Of a DNA stretch of 64,000 nt, positions 35,515 to 46,067 are shown in pieces. A model generated the notes under the pieces. That model saw nothing but the letters and a program-made list of their open reading frames with translations, ran no database searches and was not told the origin of the DNA. The stretch's first letter is position 1. Every line of letters begins with the position of its first letter. This DNA comes from GCA-2746605 sp963704835 (GTDB lineage Bacteria > Bacteroidota > Ignavibacteria > Ignavibacteriales > Melioribacteraceae). A program made the translations under genes and the position numbers. The stretch is taken from positions 190,114-254,113 of the forward strand of contig CAVPHW010000011.1 of assembly GCA_963704835.1 (NCBI GenBank), in the 5' to 3' direction.

Positions 35515-37977
35515 ATGATCAAAGAAAAAGTTTTTAATCCAAGTATTACACCCAATCATAATCTAATATTAGATTCGGTGAGCGATAGTATTCTGGCTAT
35601 TGATGAAAACTTTAATATAGTTTATGCAAATCGGTCTTTTAAGGAACGGTTTGAGTTATTTATTGGTGAAAAATTAGAAGTAAACAGAGCTCTTGATTCC
35701 TATTCGGGAGTATCTCGTTTTGCGGAGTTTTCCAGTGAGTGGAATTATTGGCTAGAAAGATGTTTTACAAATGAAAAATTCCAAGAAAAAATTAAATATC
35801 AACTAAGTGGAAAAACATTTCATTATAAATTAAATTTTACTCCTGTAAAAAAAGAAGATCAGGTTCAGTACATTCAAATAAATTTCTCAGATGAAACCAT
35901 TAAAAATCAATATGAGGATTTATTAAAAGACAAAAAAATAGTTACTGAAAACTCTGATTATAATACTCATCAGAATACCGAAAAAGAAGCATTGGCTAAG
36001 GAAAGAGACGATGCTGTTAATCTATTATTTGAAAATGCAGAAAGAATTCAGATTGTACTTGATGGTTCCAGTGATGGTTTCTGGGATTGGAATATAGAGA
36101 AAAACGATCTTTTTTATAGCAAACGCTTCTATCAAATTTTTGGTTATAGGAATGGTGAGTTAAAAACAGATATGCAAACTTGGGAAAGCAGAATTCACAA
36201 AGATGACGTAGATTTTGTAATTGAATCTCTGCATGCTCACTTAGAAGGGAAAACCGAAAACTTTAACTGTGAATACAGAATTCTAACGAAGGATGAAAAA
36301 TGGAAATGGGTTCACGATAAAGGAAAAGTTGCAATTAGGGACGAAAATAATAATCCGCTAAGAATAGCCGGAACATTAAGTGATATTGATGTAAGAAAAA
36401 CTACAGAGAAATACCTTCAAGAAAGTGAAGAAGTATTTTCATATATGGCTGAAAACTTACCGGTAATGATTTGGTTAACCGATAGAAAGATAAAACCCAC
36501 TTTCGTAAACACAAAAGCACTGAATTTTATTGGAACAGCTAATGGAAATCAAGCACTTCAAGAGTATGTCCATGAAGATGATTTGGATTACTTTAAGGAT
36601 AATTTGCGAAATGTAATTTGGAAAAAAGAAACACATACTTTAGAAATCCGTTTAAAAAATAGTGATGGTGAATTTAGATGGATTTTAACGAACATAGTAC
36701 CAAGAGTTTCTGAAGAGGGTAAATTTATTGGGATTTTAGGTGTTGGACTTGATATAACCGACAGGAAAGAAATTGAAACTAGGTTAATGGAAAGTGAAAC
36801 TCAATTTAATGAAATAACTTCTGTAATTGGGGATGGCATCTTTATGGTTGATTCAGATTGGAAATTGCAATTTGCAAATCCCGAGTTCACCAAATTGCTG
36901 GGTTATTCACAAGATGAACTTGAAGGAAAGCCAATCCATAATCTTATTCATGATCATGGTGAAAGCGAAGACTCAAATTGTCCGCTGAAAAAAGTATTTG
37001 TTCATGGTGAGATTATTAGAGTTTCAGAAGATTATTTTGTAAGTAAAGATCAAAATTTAGTTCCAGTTTCATATGTGCTTTCGCCAATTAAACGGAATGG
37101 CGAGATAACCGGTTGTGTTGCCGCCTTCCATGATATTACTGAAAGATTAACTTCTCAAGAAGAGATGAATAGATTTGTTGAGGAGTTACAATTCAATAAA
37201 GAACTAATGGAAGAAAATGCCAATGAGTTTGCTAGACTTAATGAAATGCTTGGGGAATCAGAAAGTAGATTAACAGAATTAAATGCCAGCAAAGATAAAT
37301 TCTTCTCAATTATCTCACATGATTTAAGAAGTCCATTCACATCAATAATCGGTTTTGCGGAAGTTATGCTTGAAGATATTAATACACTTTCGCAAGAGGA
37401 AATAAAAGAATTTACAAATAGTATTTACAAATCATCCAAAAATATACAAAACTTACTTGAAAACTTGCTTCAATGGTCCAGAGTCCAGACAGGTAGAATA
37501 GAATTGAATCCAATAAACTTTGATTTGAATAGTTTAATTAATGATGTGATTGCTTTATATCAAGTTAATGCAGCAAGGAAAAAAATTAGCTTGGTTAATA
37601 AAGTTGAAAATCAATATTACGTAAAAGCTGATAAGTTTATGATAGATACTTTACTTAGGAATTTAGTTTCTAACTCAATTAAATTTACAAATCAAGGTGG
37701 CGAAATAAAAATAATTGTTGATGATTCATTAGAAGGGAAGTTATTGGTTACAATTTCTGATAATGGAGTAGGCATTAACGAGGAAACTATTGAAAAGCTG
37801 TTTAAAATTGATAGTCATGTTACGACCAAAGGTACGGAAAAAGAAAAAGGTACGGGGCTAGGTTTAATACTTTGCAAAGAGTTTGTTGAAAAAAATAACG
37901 GTAAAATCTGGGTAGAAAGCAAAATAGGGAAGGGGAGTGATTTTAAATTTACTCTACCTTATTCTGCTGAAAAATAA
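35515..37977 (+). CDS. Multi-PAS sensor histidine kinase
   Basis: 820 residues, no membrane helix. Four PAS-type regions in order: about 20-130 (DSVSDSILAIDENFNIVYAN), 175-300 (PAS_3 with SDGFWDWNIEKNDLFYSKRF and HDKGKVAIRDENNNPLRIAG), 305-425 (NLPVMIWLTDRKIKPTFVNT) and 430-550 (VIGDGIFMVDSDWKLQFANP). A coiled coil leads to the HisKA box ISHDLRSPFTSIIGFAEVM. ATPase boxes NLVSNSIKFT, DNGVGIN and GTGLGLILC are intact. No receiver and no adjacent regulator, so it is an orphan kinase or acts through a distant partner. Stacked PAS_3 folds often bind haem, flavin or small ligands; nothing here shows which. Confidence 0.9.
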   Translation: MIKEKVFNPSITPNHNLILDSVSDSILAIDENFNIVYANRSFKERFELFIGEKLEVNRALDSYSGVSRFAEFSSEWNYWLERCFTNEKFQEKIKYQLSGKTFHYKLNFTPVKKEDQVQYIQINFSDETIKNQYEDLLKDKKIVTENSDYNTHQNTEKEALAKERDDAVNLLFENAERIQIVLDGSSDGFWDWNIEKNDLFYSKRFYQIFGYRNGELKTDMQTWESRIHKDDVDFVIESLHAHLEGKTENFNCEYRILTKDEKWKWVHDKGKVAIRDENNNPLRIAGTLSDIDVRKTTEKYLQESEEVFSYMAENLPVMIWLTDRKIKPTFVNTKALNFIGTANGNQALQEYVHEDDLDYFKDNLRNVIWKKETHTLEIRLKNSDGEFRWILTNIVPRVSEEGKFIGILGVGLDITDRKEIETRLMESETQFNEITSVIGDGIFMVDSDWKLQFANPEFTKLLGYSQDELEGKPIHNLIHDHGESEDSNCPLKKVFVHGEIIRVSEDYFVSKDQNLVPVSYVLSPIKRNGEITGCVAAFHDITERLTSQEEMNRFVEELQFNKELMEENANEFARLNEMLGESESRLTELNASKDKFFSIISHDLRSPFTSIIGFAEVMLEDINTLSQEEIKEFTNSIYKSSKNIQNLLENLLQWSRVQTGRIELNPINFDLNSLINDVIALYQVNAARKKISLVNKVENQYYVKADKFMIDTLLRNLVSNSIKFTNQGGEIKIIVDDSLEGKLLVTISDNGVGINEETIEKLFKIDSHVTTKGTEKEKGTGLGLILCKEFVEKNNGKIWVESKIGKGSDFKFTLPYSAEK

Positions 37978-37984
37978 ATACTCT

Positions 37985-38296
37985 CTACACTTTTAAAATT
38001 GAATTAGAAGAATCTCCAAAATGAGTTACAATCTGAGTATCTGCATCAGGCTCATTTAACCAAGTTTTGTCATCTAAGAAATATTTAAACTCATATTCTT
38101 TTCCAGCCTCTAAATCAACAACAATAGAAAATGAACCATCTTTAACTAGTTTTTTCATTCTAAGAGAATTATAATCCCAATTATTAAAAGTACCCAATAA
38201 GTTAGCTTTCTTATGGTTAATACCAATTTCCGGAGCAATTTTAAAAGTTACTTTACAAACTGGTTTTGATTTAAGATACCTTTTTGAGATTGACAT
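37985..38296 (-). CDS. CBM48/isoamylase early-set (glycogen-binding-like) protein
   Basis: 103 residues forming a single AMPK-like/isoamylase N-terminal domain: VTFKIAPEIGINHKKANLLG, then FNNWDYNSLRMKK and GKEYEFKYFLDDKTWLNEPD with the Trp and Asp positions of the CBM48 fold. No signal peptide. Stand-alone CBM48 proteins of this size are common in the Bacteroidetes/Ignavibacteria and may bind glycogen or related alpha-glucans; partner unknown. Convergent with the large kinase (8-base gap). Confidence 0.85.
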   Translation of the reverse strand: MSISKRYLKSKPVCKVTFKIAPEIGINHKKANLLGTFNNWDYNSLRMKKLVKDGSFSIVVDLEAGKEYEFKYFLDDKTWLNEPDADTQIVTHFGDSSNSILKV

Positions 38297-38380
38297 ATTT
38301 TCCCTTCACTTAAAAATTTATTTTACAAACTTAAAGATAATAGAAAAGTAGTTAAATATCACGATTAGAATTAACAAAAA

Positions 38381-38407
38381 AAACCTTGTAAAAATATTAC
38401 AAGGTTT
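38381..38407 (-). terminator. Intrinsic terminator downstream of the first M14 carboxypeptidase
   Basis: AAACCTTGTAA pairs with TTACAAGGTTT across a five-base loop, and the minus strand continues into a T-rich run. It lies between the M14 gene end (38448) and the CBM48 gene start. Confidence 0.8.
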
Positions 38408-38447
38408 GAAAACGGTTCTATTAAGTTAGTCAGGGAGATATTTTAAG

Positions 38448-40747
38448 CTATTTTATTAATAACATCTTTTTAGTCTCAATGAAAATTGTCCGATATTTGT
38501 CGAAGGATCACCAGAAGTCAGTTGATAGAAATAAACTCCACTTGGGAGATTACTTGCATTCCACTCAACTTCATAATTGCCCGGATTTTGTTGTTTATTT
38601 ACTAAAACTGCTACTTCTCTTCCAAGAACATCATAAATTTTTAATTTTACAAAAGACTCTTCGACTCCGCTCAGAGTGACGAACAATTTGTCATTCCGGA
38701 CCTGATCCGGAATCTGATATTTTATTGTTGTGCTTGGGTTAAATGGATTTGGAAAGTTTTGGGAGAGTGAATATTCTGTTGGCAGTTTTAGTTCTTCTTT
38801 GACATCTACAATTGGACTTATTGTTAATGTGTCTTTCCAATATACTATATCGCCAGTGCTAATTTCTAATTCAAATTTATTTACTCCAGAAGTGTTTTTT
38901 GAAATATATGCTAACGTGGTTATTCCTTTTCTACTTTCGCCGGCCGGAATTTTGCCGAATGATGCTTTTGAAGTTAGTATTTTGCTAACACTGGAGTCTA
39001 TGCAAACTAATTTCGCCATAACAGCCGTAATTTCTTTTGAATTACCTAGATTGCCTAAAGTTAAACCTGTAATGCCAACAAGACTATCATTAGGATGAGA
39101 AACAACAAATGTATCGATTACTACTGGTCCTGCCGTTGTGAATCTTAAGTTGTTATAAAATAATTTCGAGGGAATATCAGTTCCATTCTGTTGAAGAATA
39201 ATTTTGTAAAAATTTTCTTCGGGCGAATTCATTACTATTGAACCTGAAAAAGAAGAATAGTTTTGAACAAGTTGATACTCATTGATCAGACTGTCATTTA
39301 ATGTAAGAACCTTTGCAAACACATTGCTAGTATGATTATCCGGATTTGTTTCAAAAGCATGAATTTTAATTGTATCTAAGAGCGGGCGATAAAAAGTTGC
39401 ATTAATAATTGCATCAGAAATGTAGGGTGGGTTTTCAATAACACCAGGTCCCCAAGCATAAACTAAATTTGGATAAAGATTCTCTTTACAATCCAAAATC
39501 ATTTTTTCAGGTGAAGGCCAAACTGTGCCATTTTTTTCTCCAATCTCAGGGAGTACTGCAAAAATTTTACTCTTTTCTGTTGTTTCACCATACATCCAAT
39601 CACACACATCACCATTACTGGTAAATGTGTTCCATTCTGGAATTAAAATTCCATTACTATAGTTGTTAAGATTAGTTGCTAATGATATCAAATTATTAAA
39701 CTGAGTAGAATCAGTACATTGTTTATTAGTATAAGCCCAAGGAATCCAAATTGTTCGCCAATACCATGCTCCCCTAGTTGCATGGTAGTTTACCCCAATT
39801 TTAAAATCATGGTCTATACAATATTTTCTTACGGCTTCTGTTTCCGGTTCTGAGAAAGGACCAGTACCACGAAAAGCATCGCTGGATGTAATAGGGCTTG
39901 AACCAATGTCATCATACCCCCACTGATATCCGAAATTTTGGTTATTGCTAACTCCAAAACTTCCATCCCCATTATTTCTTCTGTTTTTATACCACATTCC
40001 ACCACCATCGGGACTAATAATTTCGTTATAAACATATCCATCGGGATTAACTACTGGGACGAAATAAAGTTCACGGTTATCAACCAGATAAGTTACCTCT
40101 GGATCAGTTCCATAGTTCTCAAGTAAGTAGTACATAAAGTACATAATGCCCATCATACCACCCGCTTCACGGGCATGTGTCAGTGAATTATAAAATAATT
40201 CGGGTTCATACTCATTAACATTTGGATTATCAGAAATTTTAACAGACCAAATAGGTCTTCCTTCAATCGAAGAGCCGATAGAATCTCTCGCCGAGATTAA
40301 ATTAGGATACAACAATCGCAGCGTATCCAGTTGAGCAACAACTTCGCTAAATGTATAAAACCCCCCCATACTCCCAAAGCCAAAACCTTTGTTGTTAGTA
40401 GGGTTTTTGAGTTTTATTTTTTCTCTCGATTCTCTTGTTTGTTCCAGGTAGTCTTTTGTGAGATCATCAACTATAACTTGGTATGCATAACCTGAACGAT
40501 CTAAAATTTTCATTTGTGCTTCATCAAAAAATGAATCAAAAGAATTTTCATTCGGTATTACTCTTTCAAAGCATAAACCTCTTTTTCGTAATTCTAGAAT
40601 TTCTGATTTGTCATTTACGAAAATCCTCACCTTACTCACTTTGTAATATTCTGCACTTTGGTTTATTTTGATGTCGCCATGTAGTTCTTGAGCATAAGTA
40701 AAAATGGGAAATATGAACACTAAAAGAATATTTTTAATAATTTTCAT
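38448..40747 (-). CDS. Secreted M14-family zinc carboxypeptidase with T9SS sorting domain
   Basis: About 763 residues from the ATG at 40745-40747 (GGAGA upstream). Signal peptide NILLVFIFPIFTYAQ. The M14 domain has the zinc HxxE pair (NSLTHAREAGGM), VVNPDGYVYN, the second zinc His (GVNYHATRG) and the catalytic Glu (VLPEIGEK). Then about 200 residues of Ig-like sheet and a T9SS tail (SLSQNFPNPFNPSTTIKYQI, later KIYDVLGREVAVL). One base appears lost near 38480: the uncorrected frame ends at 38456 in SLRLKRCY, while the neighbouring frame ends IETKKMLLIK with a stop at 38448-38450. The sorting domain is interrupted by an in-frame palindromic insert at about 38657-38716. Confidence 0.85.
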
Positions 40748-40803
40748 TTTTGTCTCCAAAAATTATTTACTTAAAAAGTCCTTCAATCTTAGGAGTTATG
40801 TGC

Positions 40804-43728
40804 TTAACGTAATAGAATCATTTTCTTAGTTTCTGTAAACTCTCCTGAATTCAACCTGTAGAAATATACTCCGCTTGGGAGATTGCTTGCATTCCACTCA
40901 ACTTGATAATTACCTGGATTTTGTTGTTTGTTTACCAAAGTTGCCACTTCTCTGCCAAGAACATCATAAACTTTAAGTGTTACAATAGACTCTTTGTTTC
41001 TGCTCAGAGTGACGAACAATTTGTCATTCCGGACCTGATCCGGAATCTGATATTTTATTGTTGTACTTGGGTTAAACGGATTAGGGTAGTTTTGCGAAAG
41101 ACTAAAATTCTTCGCAAATGTATTTTGTTCGATCTAACGTAAACAGGAGAATGTGTCACAATCAGACGACTTGAGTCTTTGAAAACTTTTACTGCATGAA
41201 GTGCAATCAAACCATCATTGAATGGAAACGAACCATGTTGTACAATGATATCATTATGATGATTTTCCCAAGTAATTATTGAGCCTTGTGGGACTATAGA
41301 ACTTTGCAGCCTTCTTATAGTCAACATCAGTCGTTGCTGAATCTGGTGCGATTTTGCGCCCATAAGTTGTGAAAAGGTCCTTCAATTTTAGAGTGATCTC
41401 CCATCTTTCGGCCAAATCAATGATGTTGTCGTTCCACTCAAGGTGACCATTAATTGTCCCTATTGCATCACCATTAGAGGGATCTCCATTTCCAGGATTA
41501 TCGTCAATCGAACAATTGGAAAATGCCGGATATGATAGATTTGTTCTATATCGAGTTAAGAAGTTAAAATTGGGAAAGCTCGACACCCAAGGGGAATTAA
41601 GGAACACCTGCTCATGGTTGGTCTTACTCCAGAAGTGAAATCCACCATGTTGAAAAGTACGTATTGAATCATAGAAAACAATTTTCTCCCTCCAGCCAAC
41701 ACTCTCGTCATTCTTTCCACAAAAAGTAAAGAATAGGGGTAGTGAGTTTAGCCGATTTGCACCAAGCAGAAAATTGGCATTGAGCCTTTCATTCCTTCTA
41801 TATCCCTCATTGGTAATGAGATTTGATTGGTAAGTCCCCCATAATCGATCCAAGAAATTCACTCCACTGGCCATATCGAATATAGGAGCAAATATGAATA
41901 TTGCAGCGATCTTTTCTCTAATCATAATAGAGTTGAAAAGGGCACCCATCGCTCCCATTGACCAACCTGTCATATAAGTTCTAGTGCTATCAACAGGCAT
42001 ATTTTTGATTGTCCAGTTGACTATGTACTTAACTTTTTCAGCAGTATAGTTATAAAGAGTTCCGGAAGTGGGGATTGGATTTATGTCCGCATACATGTCA
42101 AAGTTTTCATGAAATCCGTAGGAATTGGTTTGGCCTTCTTATCCCTGGAATCCATTCATCAATGCTGACCACCCATTCGTCTGGATCACCCATTGTTTTG
42201 AAATGAGTAGATGTAGGTAGGAAGTGTAAGCCACCACCATGTAGATAAAATGTAACTGGATGAGGGGAGATGGAACCTGATTTAACAATAGCAAAGTTAT
42301 AAGGGAATGTTCCGACATTTGTCATTTGTGGAAAGATGGATGACGTCACTTTAGTAGCGAACAATACATATATTTCAAACTTTTTCCCACTAACATATCT
42401 GTTTTCTTGCCATACTGGTCTTGGTATTATCATACTCTCACTTATAGGAGAAGTAAGTGAATTTGATCCAAAGGCAATCGTGGTGTCTTCAAGATTGCCT
42501 ATACTTGTGGTAACGGCATAATAAAATGAACCAGCATTGGTTGATGTAGCAACAAATAATCCTTTATTGCTTGCAAGAGGAACCGAACTAGAATCAATTT
42601 TCAAATATTTTGGTGTACCACCAGTAATATCGGTAAGACGTTTGTTAAGACCTGAATTATCATGTACGTTTCCCAGGTTTTGTGCACTAGCAAGCTGGTA
42701 GCCATAGTAAATGGGATTTAAAGACCTATAAAGAGTGTATACCACATTTGCTGTTGGAAGGTTGTCCCAGGTTATAAAAACCTGACCATCCCGAAATAAA
42801 GCGTCAATATTCGTTACTTGTTGCGCTTGGATTGACTGGATCTCTCCCCTCACTGTGTCGTTCGTATTGTCCAAATCACCGGCAAGGGTTGTAAACACGG
42901 TTACTTCATATAATCCATCTGTTGGGCTCCATCCATCAAACGCTACTTGTGAAGTTGTATTTTTTGCCAATGCAGTAACAGTCTTTGTAGAATTATACCC
43001 GCCAGGTGAAATAAGCATAGTAACTGTGAAGGACTGTGTTGTAGTTCCATGGTTTTTCACTGAAGCTTTAGGAATTTGTGGTAAAGTGAATGTCGGGTTT
43101 GGGATATCTATTGATTGAAAGCCAATATCAATTGAAACCTGTGTACCCATTGTGCAATTATCAATATAAAGGTTATTTCCATACGCACTGACCGCTTTGA
43201 AGCGCACTCTATTCGTTCCTATAGGCAGAGCGTATCGTTTAGTTGCCCATTGTGATGATGTTGGGACAAAATAAGAAAAAGTTGGTGGTGCTGTTACCAG
43301 TGGACCCGAGACACCTCCGTTCAATGTCACGAGTGTTGTGTATGTAGTTCCACTGTTAGAGGATGTCTCAATGATCAGTTTATCATTTTCTGACTGATAC
43401 GTGGCATACGCATGGTCGAAACTCAATGAATCACCAGATAGTGATGACCCCATTGAAAATAGCACAAGTGACTGTGTAGTGCCGCCAGGTGCAAGGTAAA
43501 AACAGAATTGCGCTGAAGCTGATCCTATTCCGTAAGCACTAGCACCAACATATCGTTTCCAGCAAAGTGGACTTGTAAACTCAAGTGTCCAACCAGCTGG
43601 TGGAAATGTTTCGTTTTCAAAGTTCTCAAAATAATGTGAAAGTAACGCATCGTTTTGCGGATACAACTGTGCAAAACATATTTGTGTTACCAAGAAAAAG
43701 AAAAATAAAGTCTGTTTACGAATTTCAT
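40804..43728 (-). pseudogene. Secreted alpha/beta-hydrolase (esterase-like) with T9SS tail, about four frameshifts
   Basis: Start ATG at 43726-43728 after AGGAGGAG. Signal peptide (MKFVNRLYFS, then LVTQICFAQ), with one base lost in a T run near 43692. The main frame 42107-43693 has a MAM/cleaved-adhesin-like jelly roll (FPPAGWTLEF, CWKRY), a CARDB-type Ig domain and an fn3-like domain, then the oxyanion motif FYLHGGG. After an extra base near 42128 the frame 41254-42096 carries the nucleophile elbow GWSMGAMG. Further breaks near 41300 and 41120 lead to LSQNYPNPFNPSTTIKYQ and the end KKMILLR. Domain order is therefore recognisable throughout. Substrate unknown; feruloyl- or polymer-esterase families share this fold. 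Sorting-domain insert at about 40989-41049. Confidence 0.75.
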
Positions 43729-43761
43729 AACTCCTCCTAGTGAGTACAAAATAATAATAAA

Positions 43762-43782
43762 AGCCTCCGATATCCAGAGGCT
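43762..43782 (-). terminator. Intrinsic terminator downstream of the Ycf48-like gene
   Basis: AGCCTC pairs with GAGGCT across CGATATCCA; on the minus strand the hairpin is followed by TTTTATTATTATTTT. The same 21 bases occur at 46037 and 48365, each just after a T9SS gene. Confidence 0.8.
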
Positions 43783-43793
43783 ATTTATATTTC

Positions 43794-46004
43794 TTACTTG
43801 AGTAAAAGCATTTTCATTGTTTGAGCAAATTCTCCGGCTTTTAATTGATAGAAATAAACTCCGCTTGGAAAATTTTCTGCATTCCACTCAATCTGATAAT
43901 TACCAGGTTTCTGTTGTTCGTTTACCAAAACTGTAACTTCTCTACCCAAAACATCAAAGACTTTTAGACATATAAACGTCTCAGCATTTACACTGTAATT
44001 TATTTTTGTACTTGGATTAAATGGATTTGGATAGTTTTGAGAAAGTAAAAACACTTTTGGTATTACAGCGGTTTGCTCTTCCTCAACAAACGTTACACCA
44101 CCGTTTGTTGTGTGGAGTATGGTACCGTTCTGGCCCACAACCCAACCATTTTTTTCATCAGTGAAGAATATTCCATTTATTTGGCTGGTGGTTTGGATGG
44201 ATTGTTTCTGCCAACTTTTGCCAATATCAATGCTGTGTAAAATTGTTCCAGGTTCATCAATAGCCCAAAGATTATTTTGATCGAGAATAAAAGCTGATCT
44301 ATATACTTCATAACTTGATGTATCTATCATCCAATCCGTTCCACCATTTTCTGTTTTTAGGATTATGCCATCACCCAAAATCCATCCATTATTTTGATCA
44401 AAGAAATGAATTGAACTGAGACCAAAATTTAAAGTGTCCGGAAGCATATTTGTCCAACTTATTCCACCATCTATAGTTTTATAGAAATTAGCTATAGTAG
44501 GCGACCAACACCATCTACCCCAGCAAGGATAACTTCCGCTACCAACAGCAAATCCATTTTGCAAATCGGTAAAGTAAATTGATGAAAATGAACCAAGTGT
44601 ATCAATAATATTATTTGTCCAACTCCATCCGCCATCCGTTGTTTTTAAAACCGAATTATTTCTTAGTACCCACCCATTATTAAGATCTTTAAAGAATATG
44701 TCATTGAGTTGATCATATCCCTCAAATAATTGTGTTTCCCAATTGATACCACCATTCTTTGTTATAAGTATAATTTGACTATAATTTGTATCTACCCAAC
44801 CGCTTCCTATTGCGTAACCATTTGAATAATCAGTAAAAAATACTTTGCTCAATGGAATTTTTACTCCGCTTTCTTGTACAACCCAATCTTTCCCATTTAT
44901 TGTACGAAGTATAATTCCACCATCACCTACAATCCAACCGTTATTCTTATCAAGAAAATGAACATAGCTTAAGTTCGATGAGGTGATTGTACTATTATTC
45001 GAATGGCTCCAATTCTCTCCTCCATCTTTGGTAAATAAAGTTGTTCCATTTTCTCCAACAATAACTCCATTGTATTCATCAAGAAAAAGTACTTTGTGAA
45101 GTTTTTGAGTTGTTCCACTATTCTGCCTGGTCCAGTACAGACCGCCATTCTTTGTCCTAAATATCTGATTATCTCCAACCATCCATCCATTACTTCGATC
45201 GATGAACTGAATACTTGATAATTCATTTGCGATGGTAATATTTCTCCAATCCAAGAAATTACCTCCATCTGTTGTCCAGAATAGCAATCCAGAGTAAGGA
45301 TTACCTCCATTACCAACAGCCCAACCATAATATTGATCAGTAAAACAAGTTTTTCCTATATTTGGGGCATGTTTTTTAGGATGCTGCTTCCAAGTAATGC
45401 CACCATCTGTTGTTCTAATTAAAACAACATAAATTGTATCTTGAGGGATATTCCAATAATTTACTCCATGGCTAATATAATTGCCCGAGATCCATCCAAT
45501 ATTTTTATCTATAAAACAAATGTCTGTAATTGCCATTCCTTTGGGTAGTTGGATATTTTGTTTTATCCATGAAGTTCCCCCATCTATCGACTTAAATACT
45601 GTTGAATCTTTATCAATAATCCAACTAATGTTTTCATCCATAATGATAACTTTAATGAATTGATACTGATAGCCAATTGCCTGAATTCTCCAGGAATCAC
45701 CACCATTATTAGTCTTAATTATTGTTCCACTATCGCCAACGGCTATTCCATTTTCTGGACTAAGAAAGTCAACACTGATAAGATTTTCACTAGTAACAAT
45801 TTCAAGGTTCTTCCAAGTTTGCCCACCATCAAAACTTTTAATTATTGTTCCTTTGTCTCCAACTGCATATCCGATATACTCGTTTGAGAAAGAAACGTCA
45901 TTTAAATTATTACCTTGAGGAAGTGGATTCTGCCATTCCCACTGTGCAAAACATATTTGCGTTACCAATAAAAAGAAAAGTAAAATCTTTAGAAAAGTTT
46001 TCAT
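43794..46004 (-). CDS. Secreted Ycf48/BNR-type beta-propeller protein with T9SS sorting domain
   Basis: 736 residues, intact. Signal peptide FLKILLFFLLVTQICFAQ. The body is about a dozen propeller repeats, each with a variant of VGDxGTIIKTxNGGxSW (for example AVGDKGTIIKSFDGGQTW, IVGDGGIILRTINGKDW, VVGQNGTILHTTNGG), the Ycf48/photosystem-assembly-type repeat common in secreted proteins of this phylum. The tail FLLSQNYPNPFNPSTKINYS leads to LKVFDVLGREV and MKMLLLK. It is the one intact sorting domain in the window without the palindromic insert. Role at the cell surface unknown. Confidence 0.9.
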   Translation of the reverse strand: MKTFLKILLFFLLVTQICFAQWEWQNPLPQGNNLNDVSFSNEYIGYAVGDKGTIIKSFDGGQTWKNLEIVTSENLISVDFLSPENGIAVGDSGTIIKTNNGGDSWRIQAIGYQYQFIKVIIMDENISWIIDKDSTVFKSIDGGTSWIKQNIQLPKGMAITDICFIDKNIGWISGNYISHGVNYWNIPQDTIYVVLIRTTDGGITWKQHPKKHAPNIGKTCFTDQYYGWAVGNGGNPYSGLLFWTTDGGNFLDWRNITIANELSSIQFIDRSNGWMVGDNQIFRTKNGGLYWTRQNSGTTQKLHKVLFLDEYNGVIVGENGTTLFTKDGGENWSHSNNSTITSSNLSYVHFLDKNNGWIVGDGGIILRTINGKDWVVQESGVKIPLSKVFFTDYSNGYAIGSGWVDTNYSQIILITKNGGINWETQLFEGYDQLNDIFFKDLNNGWVLRNNSVLKTTDGGWSWTNNIIDTLGSFSSIYFTDLQNGFAVGSGSYPCWGRWCWSPTIANFYKTIDGGISWTNMLPDTLNFGLSSIHFFDQNNGWILGDGIILKTENGGTDWMIDTSSYEVYRSAFILDQNNLWAIDEPGTILHSIDIGKSWQKQSIQTTSQINGIFFTDEKNGWVVGQNGTILHTTNGGVTFVEEEQTAVIPKVFLLSQNYPNPFNPSTKINYSVNAETFICLKVFDVLGREVTVLVNEQQKPGNYQIEWNAENFPSGVYFYQLKAGEFAQTMKMLLLK

Positions 46005-46036
46005 AATAAGCCTCCTATAGAGACGATTATAATAAA

Positions 46037-46057
46037 AGCCTCCGATATCCAGAGGCT
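46037..46057 (-). terminator. Intrinsic terminator downstream of the second M14 gene
   Basis: Same AGCCTC/GAGGCT hairpin as at 43762, with TTTTATT following on the minus strand, 11 bases past the stop of the gene at 46068. Confidence 0.8.
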
Positions 46058-46067
46058 ATTTTGTTTC

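Noticed and set aside
43728..43887. 66-codon minus ORF ending in MKFVNRLYFSFSW as a separate gene
   Set aside because: Its end is the signal peptide of the frameshifted esterase; the rest is antisense-quality sequence over the terminator and the neighbouring tail.
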